In this document: positions 1-6,548 of the stretch, one piece after another
Position numbering within the stretch: the stretch's first letter is position 1
Layout of the letters: each line of letters starts with the position of its first letter
Assembly (NCBI GenBank): GCA_011064865.1
Contig: JAAKFX010000016.1
Span: forward strand, 1-20,582
Direction: 5' to 3'
Length of the DNA: 20,582 nucleotides
From: Candidatus Anoxychlamydiales bacterium
Lineage (GTDB): Bacteria > Chlamydiota > Chlamydiia > Chlamydiales > SM23-39
The notes under the pieces: model-generated
What the model saw: the letters and a program-made list of their open reading frames with translations, nothing else
What the model was told of the DNA's origin: nothing
Databases searched by the model: none
Program-made: the position numbers and the translations under genes

Positions 1-695
1 GATTTGAAACAAATCCACTTAGAATTTTGGATTCTAAAGAAGAAAAAGATCAAAAGCTTTTAAAAACGGCCCCTAGTATTTTAGATTTTTTATCAAAAGA
101 TTCAAAAAAACATTTTGAAAATCTTTTAAATCTTTTAGACAAATTAAATATTTCATATGAAGTAAATGATAGATTAGTGAGAGGACTTGATTATTATAAT
201 GATACTGTATTTGAAGTAATATCAGAAAAGTTAGGTGCACAAAATTCTTTAGGAGGCGGTGGTAGATACAACACTCTTTTAAAAAGTTTAGGTGGCAAAG
301 ATCTACCTGGCATTGGTTTTGCATGTGGACTAGAGAGAATTTTGCAAGCAATGATTGATCAAGATCTTTATTTCCCTGAAAAAAAGGGTCCATTTTTATT
401 TATTATCCCTCTAACAGAAACTGCGAAAGAATTTGCAATTATTTTAACAAAAGAGCTAAGAGAACATAAAATTGAAGTAGAAATAGATTTAAATGCTAAA
501 AAAATCCAAAAATCTTTGCAACTTGCAAATAAACTAAAAGCTCAAAACGCTTTAATTTTGGCTGGAGATGAGATGTTAAATAAGGAAGCTCAATTTAAAA
601 ATTTAAATACAAGAGATCAAGAAAAAGTAAGTTTTGAAAACTTAAAATCTTTTTTAAAAGATAAATATTACAAATTGAAGGAAAAAAATGTTTAG
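1..695 (+). CDS. hisS: Histidyl-tRNA synthetase, C-terminal half (5' end outside the window)
   Basis: This enzyme charges tRNA-His with histidine in the cytoplasm. The reading frame is open from base 3, so there is no start codon here, and a TTG at 27 is an internal Leu codon. About 230 codons remain of a family usually near 430 residues. Visible are the histidine-binding region RGLDYYNDTVFEV, class II motif 3 with GGGGRYNTLL and GIGFACGLERIL, and then the C-terminal anticodon-binding alpha/beta domain starting around PFLFIIPLTETAKEF. The stop codon overlaps the start of aspS by 8 bp, so the two are probably translated together. The hisS-aspS-mip-spoU order matches the Chlamydia block CT543-CT540. 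The identification is firm from the motifs and context. Confidence 0.96.
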   Translation, partial: FETNPLRILDSKEEKDQKLLKTAPSILDFLSKDSKKHFENLLNLLDKLNISYEVNDRLVRGLDYYNDTVFEVISEKLGAQNSLGGGGRYNTLLKSLGGKDLPGIGFACGLERILQAMIDQDLYFPEKKGPFLFIIPLTETAKEFAIILTKELREHKIEVEIDLNAKKIQKSLQLANKLKAQNALILAGDEMLNKEAQFKNLNTRDQEKVSFENLKSFLKDKYYKLKEKNV

Positions 696-2463
696 AGATC
701 ACAATTGCTCAGAGCTTACTAAATTAGATGTTGGTAAAAAAATAACGCTCTCAGGCTGGGTAAATAAAAGAAGAGATCATGGATCTATGATATTTATTGA
801 TATTAGAGATCGCTATGGGATAACGCAACTGATTTTTGATCCTGAGATTTCATCTATAACACATGAGATGGCAAAAAAACTTAGAAATGAATGGGTATTT
901 TCGATTAAAGGTGAAGTTGCTCTAAGAGATGCTCCAAATCCAAATTTAAAAACAGGTGACATTGAAATTTTAGTTGAAAATCTAAAAATATTATCTGCAT
1001 CGAAACCGTCTCCTTTTCCAATTTTTGAAGATAAAACTGAGACAAATGAAGAGCTTAGATTAAAATATAGATATTTAGATATTCGAAGAAAACCTATTTT
1101 GGATAAGTTGAAAATGAGACATCTGGTAATGCTAGAGACTCGAAATTTTTATTCTGAAAATGGTTTTTTAGAAATTAATACTCCAATTTTATGTAAATCA
1201 ACTCCGGAGGGAGCTAGAGACTATTTGGTACCATCTAGAGTATACAAAGGCAATTTTTATGCACTTCCTCAATCTCCTCAAATCTTTAAACAGCTTTTAA
1301 TGATTGGAGGCATTGATAAATATTTTCAAATAGCTCCATGTTTTAGAGATGAAGATTTAAGAGCAGACAGACAACCTGAATTTACACAAATAGATGTTGA
1401 GATGAGTTTTGATGGAAAAGATAAATTATTTGAATTAGTTGAAACCCATCTAAAAAGAGTTTTTAAAAAGTGTAAAAATATTGATATCACCATTCCTTTT
1501 GAAAAGATGTCACACGCTGAGTGTTTAGAAAAGTATGGATCGGACAAACCCGATCTTCGCTTTGATATGGAGCTTATCCGTTTAGATGAAATCGCAAAAA
1601 AAACTTCATTTTCCATATTTTTAGATACTCTAAATGCTGATGGATGTGTAAAAGCTATAAAAGTTGAAAAGGGAGCAGATTTATCTCGAAAAAAACTAGA
1701 TGAATACTCTTCATTTGTAAAACCTTTTGGACTAAAAAGTCTATTTTTCATAAAAAAAACAAACGGCAGCTTAACATCTAGCATTACTAAATTTTTTGCA
1801 GATGATCTTTTAAAAGAGATCGATGAAAAGATGCAAATAGCTAACGATGATATTCTTTTTATAGCATCGGACGCTGAGACAAAAGTAAATCAAGCTTTAG
1901 ATCATTTGAGAAGAAAAATTGCACATGATCGAAATTTAATAAAACCAAATGTCTATAAATTTTTATGGGTAGAAGATTTTCCTTTATTTGAATTTGATGT
2001 TGAGGAAAATAGATTAAAATCTATGCACCACCCATTTACATCACCTTCTACAAAAGATATACATCTTTTAGAAAAAGAGCCCCTAAAAGTTAGAGCTGAT
2101 GCTTATGATTTAGTCTTAAATGGCTACGAAATAGCTGGCGGCTCTCAACGTATATATGATAGTGAGATTCAATCAAAAATTTTTAAACTTTTAAATCTAT
2201 CAGAAGAAGATATAAAACAAAAATTCGGATTTTTTATAGATGCTCTAGAGTATGGCACTCCTCCTCATGGGGGTATTGCCTATGGTTTTGATAGGTTAAT
2301 AATGATTTTAACAAATACTGATAATATCAGAGATGTAATAGCTTTTCCAAAAACTTTAAAAAGCTTAGATTTAATGAGCAGCTCACCTTGCCTGGTAAAT
2401 CAAGATCAGCTAAAAGAGCTTGAGATCAAAACTCAAGAAATAGAAAAGATTACTTGGGAATAA
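688..2463 (+). CDS. aspS: Aspartyl-tRNA synthetase, bacterial type (possibly Asp/Asn non-discriminating)
   Basis: This class II synthetase aminoacylates tRNA-Asp. At 591 residues it has the normal bacterial length. Domains in order are an N-terminal OB-fold anticodon-binding domain (about 1-105, with GWVNKRRDHG), the catalytic core with motif 1 around GFLEINTPIL, motif 2 FRDEDLRADRQPEFTQ near residue 219, a bacterial GAD insertion domain (about 290-420), and motif 3 GIAYGFDRLIMIL near the C-terminus. His31 in the RRDHG turn is the residue linked in Pseudomonas AspRS to relaxed Asp/Asn tRNA recognition; this fits chlamydial use of an amidotransferase route to Asn-tRNA, but it is inference. An AAGGA ribosome-binding site sits 6 nt before the ATG, which overlaps the end of hisS. 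Confidence 0.97.
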   Translation: MFRDHNCSELTKLDVGKKITLSGWVNKRRDHGSMIFIDIRDRYGITQLIFDPEISSITHEMAKKLRNEWVFSIKGEVALRDAPNPNLKTGDIEILVENLKILSASKPSPFPIFEDKTETNEELRLKYRYLDIRRKPILDKLKMRHLVMLETRNFYSENGFLEINTPILCKSTPEGARDYLVPSRVYKGNFYALPQSPQIFKQLLMIGGIDKYFQIAPCFRDEDLRADRQPEFTQIDVEMSFDGKDKLFELVETHLKRVFKKCKNIDITIPFEKMSHAECLEKYGSDKPDLRFDMELIRLDEIAKKTSFSIFLDTLNADGCVKAIKVEKGADLSRKKLDEYSSFVKPFGLKSLFFIKKTNGSLTSSITKFFADDLLKEIDEKMQIANDDILFIASDAETKVNQALDHLRRKIAHDRNLIKPNVYKFLWVEDFPLFEFDVEENRLKSMHHPFTSPSTKDIHLLEKEPLKVRADAYDLVLNGYEIAGGSQRIYDSEIQSKIFKLLNLSEEDIKQKFGFFIDALEYGTPPHGGIAYGFDRLIMILTNTDNIRDVIAFPKTLKSLDLMSSSPCLVNQDQLKELEIKTQEIEKITWE

Positions 2464-2464
2464 C

Positions 2465-3169
2465 ATGTTAAAAAAACTAGTTTTTTCTCTTTTTATATTT
2501 GCAACTTTTTTTAATCCTATTTTTGCAAAAAAAGATGAGATAGATGTTAAAAAATTATCTGAAGCAATTGGGCATATTATTGGAAAAAATTTAGATGAAT
2601 TTGGCATTAATTTAGATATCAAACAGATGATAAAAGGCATAAAAAAGGGCTCTTTAAAAAGAGCGTCTGAAATGTCAGAAGATGACTGTTTTGAAGCGAT
2701 AGCTACTCTTCAACAAAAGACAAATGAAAAAAAAGCTATAAAAAATTTACAAATCGCTGAAAATTTTTTATTAGAAAATCAAAAAGACACAAATATTATT
2801 GAGCTAGAAAAAGACAAACTACAATATAAACAAATCAAAACAGGAAAAAAAGGATATGTTGAGAGCTATCATACGCCTATTGTAAAAATTACAGGCAGAT
2901 ATTTAGATGGCAAAGTATTTACAAAATTTGAAGAGTCTATAAATTTAAATGAGACACTTTTAGCTTTAAAAAAATCAATAATAGGGATGCAGCTTCATGA
3001 AAAAAGACAAATTTTTGTACATCCAGATGTTGCTTTTGGCAAAAACTATCCTCATTTAAATTCCTTAATTATTTTTGATATAGAAGTACTAGATTTAGAT
3101 GTAAAAACAAATCCATTAGAGAAAATAGCAAATCCAAAAAATCATCTGCATGAAAATCATACTTTTTAA
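2465..3169 (+). CDS. mip: Mip-like FKBP-type peptidyl-prolyl cis-trans isomerase, exported
   Basis: A periplasmic prolyl isomerase/chaperone of the Mip/FkpA type. The first 21 residues form a signal peptide with a basic start, a hydrophobic core and FNPIFA before the likely cleavage point. Residues about 25-110 form the charged helical Mip N-terminal dimerisation region (SEAIGHIIGKNL). The C-terminal FKBP domain runs from about VKITGRYLDGKVF to LIIFDIEVLDLD. It is compact: the usual VIPGW segment appears as SIIGMQL without the Trp, which may lower catalytic activity. Chlamydia Mip is a lipoprotein, but no lipobox cysteine is visible here. The start lies 1 nt after the aspS stop, and the 3' end overlaps the next gene by 20 bp. 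Its place after aspS matches CT541. Confidence 0.85.
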   Translation: MLKKLVFSLFIFATFFNPIFAKKDEIDVKKLSEAIGHIIGKNLDEFGINLDIKQMIKGIKKGSLKRASEMSEDDCFEAIATLQQKTNEKKAIKNLQIAENFLLENQKDTNIIELEKDKLQYKQIKTGKKGYVESYHTPIVKITGRYLDGKVFTKFEESINLNETLLALKKSIIGMQLHEKRQIFVHPDVAFGKNYPHLNSLIIFDIEVLDLDVKTNPLEKIANPKNHLHENHTF

Positions 3170-3608
3170 ACCTGAGATTCCACAAAACACAGGAAATATC
3201 ATTAGAACATGTTTTTTAACAAACACAGATCTTTCAATTGTTACTCCTGCATCTTTTTCTTTATCTAATAAGAATTTAAAAAGAGCAGGCCTTGATTATT
3301 TTAAAGATGTGAATTTAGAAAAGATAGATGATTTAGAAAAGTATTTAATAGATAAAAAATCATTTTATTTTTTTTCATCTAAAGCTCAAAAAAAATATAC
3401 AGATATTGAATACCCAAAAAATTCTATTTTAATTTTTGGCTCTGAAACATCCGGTCTACCTGATATATTTTTTGAAAAATATCCATCTAATTTTTTAACA
3501 ATTCCAATGAAAGAAAATTCTAGATGTTTGAATTTATCAAATACTGTAGCAATAGCTTTATATGAAGCTTTAAGACAAAATAATTTTTCTTTTGAAGTGA
3601 AACTGTAA
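3150..3608 (+). CDS. trmL: tRNA (cytidine/uridine-34 2'-O)-methyltransferase, SPOUT family
   Basis: A compact SPOUT-fold, SAM-dependent 2'-O-methyltransferase of 152 residues, the usual TrmL length, which modifies the wobble base of certain leucine tRNAs. The three SPOUT motifs are present: PEIPQNTGNIIRTC at 8-21, FGSETSGLP at 96-104, and SRCLNLSNTVAIALYEA at 124-140, which form the knotted SAM site. The ATG lies inside the end of mip and has no clear Shine-Dalgarno sequence, so translational coupling is likely. The gene corresponds to the spoU-like gene CT540 in the Chlamydia order. A general SpoU-family RNA methyltransferase is the only alternative label; the short length and motifs favour TrmL. 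Confidence 0.9.
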   Translation: MKIILFKPEIPQNTGNIIRTCFLTNTDLSIVTPASFSLSNKNLKRAGLDYFKDVNLEKIDDLEKYLIDKKSFYFFSSKAQKKYTDIEYPKNSILIFGSETSGLPDIFFEKYPSNFLTIPMKENSRCLNLSNTVAIALYEALRQNNFSFEVKL

Positions 3609-3648
3609 ATTTTACAAGCTATTGCATATCAAATATTTACGTCAATTA

Positions 3649-3706
3649 TTACATTTTTTAGAACGAATAAATGTTAAATGTTACATTTTTTAGAACGAAT
3701 AAATGT
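3649..3706 (+). repeat. Perfect 26-bp direct repeat upstream of the AAA ATPase gene
   Basis: Two identical 26-bp copies lie at 3649-3674 and 3681-3706, separated by 6 bp (period 32). Each begins TTACATTTTTTA, contains GAACGAATAAA, and ends ATGT. The second copy ends 23 bp before the ATPase start codon. Tandem spacing of about three helical turns next to a start codon suggests a protein-binding operator, or the footprint of how the gene arrived. No third copy was found in the window, and only a weak 6-bp inverted match (ATTCGT) is seen downstream of the gene. Confidence 0.85.
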
Positions 3707-3729
3707 GAATTTACGATAAAATACAAAAT

Positions 3730-5043
3730 ATGAAAAGAAAAATTTTAAAAAGCCTCCAGGCCTGGAAAAACTACCCCAAAAGGAAACCATTAATTTTAAT
3801 GGGAGCCAGACAAGTAGGTAAAACATTCATATTAAAGGAATTTGGAAAACAAGAATATTCAAATACCGTTTACCTTAATTTTGAAGATAATCCTCGATTG
3901 TGCAAACTTTTTGATGCAAGTTTAGATCCTAAAATAATTTTGAAAGCTCTGAGCATAGAAATGAATACAAAAATCACACAGGGAAAATCTCTTATTATTT
4001 TTGATGAAATCCAAGAATGTCCAAATGCGCTTAATAGTCTCAAATATTTTTATGAAAATGCTCCTGAACAACACATTGTAGCTGCAGGGTCTCTTCTTGG
4101 AGTTAAGTTAGCTCATGTAAAAGGCTTTCCTGTTGGAAAAGTCCAATTTTTAACCTTATTTCCGTTATGTTTTTTAGAATTTCTCGAAGCCTTAAAAGAG
4201 GTTCAATTAAAAAATTTTATTGAGGAATTAAAAAACATAGAACCTATTCCTCTCAATCTACATGAAAAATTATTATCCTATTTTAAAGAGTATTTATTTA
4301 TTGGAGGAATGCCAGAAGCTGTTGCTGAATATATTGATTCACAAGATGTCTCTAAAGTACGAGAAATTCAAAATAATATTTTGAAAGCTTATAGTTTAGA
4401 TTTTGCTAAACATGCTCCAAAAGATCATATCATGAAAATTAATCAAGTGTGGAACTCTATACCTAATCAATTAGCAAAAGAAAATAAAAAATTCATTTAT
4501 TCTGCAATTCGCACAGGAGGAAGAGCAAAAGAATTTGAAGTTGCTTTGCAATGGCTTATTGAAGCAGGATTAATCCATAAAACTTCTCTAATTAGCACTC
4601 CAAGAATCCCTCTATCAGCTTATGCAAACTTGAATGTTTTTAAAATTTATCTCGTTGATGTAGGATTGCTTGGAGCCATGGCTCATCTTTCTGCAAAAAC
4701 TGTTCTTCATGAAAATGAACTTTATCAAGAGTTTCGAGGAGCAATAGTAGAAAATTGCATTGCTCAAGAACTTATTCATAGTCATTATCCCTTGTTTTAT
4801 TGGACAAGTGAAGGCAAGGCAGAACTCGATTTTATTGTAGAGCAAGATGGATTCATCTATCCTCTAGAAGTAAAATCGGGAAATTCTTCAAAGAAAAAAA
4901 GCTTAAGAGTTTACAATGATATTTATCATCCAAAAATGCTCATTCGCTCCAGTCCTATGAATTTAAGAAAAGATGGAAACATTCTTAATTGTCCTCTTTA
5001 TCTGATTGAAAAATTGCAGTCCATTATATCTATTGCCAAATGA
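3730..5043 (+). CDS. AAA_14 / DUF4143 family ATPase
   Basis: A 437-residue ATPase of the widespread AAA_14 plus DUF4143 architecture, whose biological role is not established. Walker A is GARQVGKT at 25-32, Walker B is SLIIFDEIQ at 87-95, and a sensor-like AAGSLLG follows at 118-124. The C-terminal half is the DUF4143 region. It ends with D367, E380 and K382 (AELDFIV, then LEVKSG), a spacing like PD-(D/E)XK nuclease-fold motifs; nuclease activity is only a possibility. The gene stands alone with no clear Shine-Dalgarno sequence before the ATG, behind a 26-bp direct repeat and ahead of a hairpin. It separates trmL from trxA, which are neighbours in Chlamydia. Members of this family are often scattered between genomes by transfer, so acquisition is likely. 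Confidence 0.9.
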   Translation: MKRKILKSLQAWKNYPKRKPLILMGARQVGKTFILKEFGKQEYSNTVYLNFEDNPRLCKLFDASLDPKIILKALSIEMNTKITQGKSLIIFDEIQECPNALNSLKYFYENAPEQHIVAAGSLLGVKLAHVKGFPVGKVQFLTLFPLCFLEFLEALKEVQLKNFIEELKNIEPIPLNLHEKLLSYFKEYLFIGGMPEAVAEYIDSQDVSKVREIQNNILKAYSLDFAKHAPKDHIMKINQVWNSIPNQLAKENKKFIYSAIRTGGRAKEFEVALQWLIEAGLIHKTSLISTPRIPLSAYANLNVFKIYLVDVGLLGAMAHLSAKTVLHENELYQEFRGAIVENCIAQELIHSHYPLFYWTSEGKAELDFIVEQDGFIYPLEVKSGNSSKKKSLRVYNDIYHPKMLIRSSPMNLRKDGNILNCPLYLIEKLQSIISIAK

Positions 5044-5056
5044 GTTAAAAATTGAA

Positions 5057-5071
5057 TAAGTTTGAAACTTA
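5057..5071. repeat. 15-bp palindrome after the ATPase gene
   Basis: TAAGTTTGAAACTTA, a perfect palindrome with 7-bp arms around one central base, begins 13 bp after the ATPase stop. With a 1-nt centre it is more likely a protein site, or a small hairpin with a 5-nt loop, than a terminator. It has no T-run. Function unknown. Confidence 0.4.
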
Positions 5072-5127
5072 CTAAGGGATTATCAGTTTTTTGGTATATT
5101 AGGGAAATAATTCGTTTAATAGAAGCA

Positions 5128-5157
5128 TTCCTCCTACTAAAAAATAGGAGGAAAATT
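5128..5157. terminator. Intergenic hairpin between convergent ATPase and upp genes
   Basis: A perfect 9-bp stem, TTCCTCCTA at 5128-5136 and TAGGAGGAA at 5145-5153, encloses an 8-nt loop. It lies between two convergent genes, so it could end transcription from both sides. The following T-run is short and displaced (ATTGATTTTTT) on the plus strand and poor on the minus strand, so it may work mainly as a transcript 3' stabiliser. Confidence 0.6.
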
Positions 5158-5171
5158 GATTTTTTACTAAT

Positions 5172-5834
5172 TTATTTTATACCATAGCATCTATCGCCAG
5201 CATCTCCAAGACCTGGAACTATATATCCAACTTCATTCAAAATTGGATCCACATAAGCTGGATAGATTTTAATACTAGGATCGTGTTTTAAGATATTGTC
5301 TATACCTTCTTGAGCAGCTATTGCTGATACTAAAATTATATTTTTTGGATTTCTTTTTTCTATAATTTTTATAGCATCTAACATAGAACCTCCAGTAGCG
5401 AGCATAGTATCTGCTATAATAACAGTTTTGCCCTCTAAAGGTGGCAGTGCTACATAATCTACAGATGCTTTAAGAGTTTTTTCATTTCGTTGCATAGCAA
5501 AAAAACCGGCTTCAGATTCTGGAAATACTTTAAATACTCCATTAAAAAGCGGCAATCCTGCTCTTAATATTGTTACTAAAACAATGTTTTCATCAACTAT
5601 GTTATGCTCAGCGTCAACTTGCATAACTGTTTGAATATTTTGTTTTTTCGTTTTTAAGTCTTTTGCAATATCTAATGCAATATATTCCCCTATTTTTTCT
5701 AAATATTCTCTGAATTCTTTTTTATCAGTATTTGGGTCTCTAATTTTGTATACTAAAGACTCTAATATTGGATTAGAAAATAGAGAAAAAATTGAAATTA
5801 TTTGGATAAAAAAAAACAAAATAAATTTATTCAT
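5172..5834 (-). CDS. upp: Uracil phosphoribosyltransferase with an N-terminal signal-peptide-like segment
   Basis: UPRT makes UMP from uracil and PRPP in pyrimidine salvage. The core is complete: ILRAGLPLFNG, the PRPP loop ADTMLATGGS at 141-150 (usual DPMLATGG), and the uracil-binding end YIVPGLGDAGDRCYGIK. I chose the ATG at 5834, which has GGGAG 7 nt upstream, rather than the TTG at 5840. The unusual part is residues 1-20, MNKFILFFFIQIISIFSLFS: a positive start, a long hydrophobic core and a small-residue end, just like a Sec signal. The UPRT fold starts immediately afterwards (NPILESLVYKIRDPNT). No ATG or GTG lies between the signal and the core; only a TTG at codon 6 does. Whether the protein is exported, membrane-tethered or cytosolic is open. 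Confidence 0.93.
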   Translation of the reverse strand: MNKFILFFFIQIISIFSLFSNPILESLVYKIRDPNTDKKEFREYLEKIGEYIALDIAKDLKTKKQNIQTVMQVDAEHNIVDENIVLVTILRAGLPLFNGVFKVFPESEAGFFAMQRNEKTLKASVDYVALPPLEGKTVIIADTMLATGGSMLDAIKIIEKRNPKNIILVSAIAAQEGIDNILKHDPSIKIYPAYVDPILNEVGYIVPGLGDAGDRCYGIK

Positions 5835-5947
5835 AAACAAACTCCCTTTAAAAATTAAGTCCTATCTCTGGGGCAGGTAGTTTAAAGAGTTGGTGAATTT
5901 ATTTAAATTTATTTTTTTTAAATTTTTTTGATAGCTTTAAATAGAGT

Positions 5948-6166
5948 TCATCTTTTTTTAGAATGAGAAAAGATAACGGTAAAAACAAAAGAAGCTGCAG
6001 CAGCGGATGTTACTGGAAAATAATAAAGAGTTCTACCTTTGCTAATTATCATATCGCCAGGCAACTTTCCTATCCAAGTAAGAAAATAGGGAAGGTCGAA
6101 CTTAAAGTGAAGAGAGATCCCACCAATTAGTACAAAAATAGCAAGCCAAAATATAAATCTACCCAT
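5948..6166 (-). CDS. DUF2905 small inner-membrane protein
   Basis: A 72-residue protein with the features of the DUF2905 family: a first membrane helix (about 3-20), a conserved LPGDMIISKGRTLYYFPV segment at the membrane surface, and a second membrane helix (about 50-66) followed by a basic tail, SKKR. Function is unknown in the family. The ATG follows the trxA stop codon with no intervening base, so the two are surely cotranscribed and translationally coupled. Its length is normal for the family. Confidence 0.85.
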   Translation of the reverse strand: MGRFIFWLAIFVLIGGISLHFKFDLPYFLTWIGKLPGDMIISKGRTLYYFPVTSAAAASFVFTVIFSHSKKR

Positions 6167-6484
6167 TTAAGCTTTTTCTATAAATTCTTTTAAAGCTTTA
6201 GCATCTTTAAGGCCTACAATTCTATCAACTTCTTTACCATCTTTAAATAAGATTAAGGTTGGAATAGAAGTTACCTGATATTGAGTAGCTAATTTTACTT
6301 GTTTATCAATATCGACTTTACCAAAAGTAGCTTTATCTTTCATTTCATCAGAGACCTCTTCTAAAACGGGAGCTAGCATTCTGCAAGGTCCACACCACTG
6401 GGCAAAAAAATCGATAAGAGCGACTCCTTTTTCAATTTCTTTTGCAAAGTTAGAGTCATTTAATTCTTTAATATTTTTAGCCAT
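6167..6484 (-). CDS. trxA: Thioredoxin
   Basis: A cytosolic disulfide reductase of 105 residues, the classic length. The active site WCGPC is at residues 30-34 in the expected context FFAQWCGPCRMLAP. The cis-proline loop (SIPTLILFKDGKEV) and the conserved Asp in VALIDFFA are present. There is no signal peptide. The ATG at 6484 is preceded by a strong GGAGG 5 nt upstream, and a promoter candidate lies at 6513-6542. In Chlamydia trxA (CT539) neighbours the spoU gene; here the ATPase, upp and DUF2905 genes separate them. Confidence 0.97.
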   Translation of the reverse strand: MAKNIKELNDSNFAKEIEKGVALIDFFAQWCGPCRMLAPVLEEVSDEMKDKATFGKVDIDKQVKLATQYQVTSIPTLILFKDGKEVDRIVGLKDAKALKEFIEKA

Positions 6485-6512
6485 TATATCCTCCGATTAG
6501 TGATTTGGTATT

Positions 6513-6542
6513 ATTATGAAGAAAATTTTTGATTTTTTTCAA
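6513..6542 (-). promoter_or_regulatory. Candidate sigma-66/70 promoter for trxA-DUF2905
   Basis: On the minus strand, TTGAAA (6537-6542) is followed after 18 bp by CATAAT (6513-6518). The -10 box ends about 28 bp before the trxA ATG. It matches the housekeeping consensus well, but A+T-rich DNA yields such matches by chance. Confidence 0.5.
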
Positions 6543-6548
6543 ATAAAT

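Noticed and set aside
1326..1784. Opposite-strand 152-codon frame inside aspS
   Set aside because: It lies fully inside a well-supported synthetase gene, has no recognisable protein features, and is a codon-shadow effect.
5110..5122. Weak inverted match to the ATPase upstream repeat (ATTCGT) after the ATPase gene
   Set aside because: Only six bases match, which is not enough to claim terminal inverted repeats of a mobile element.
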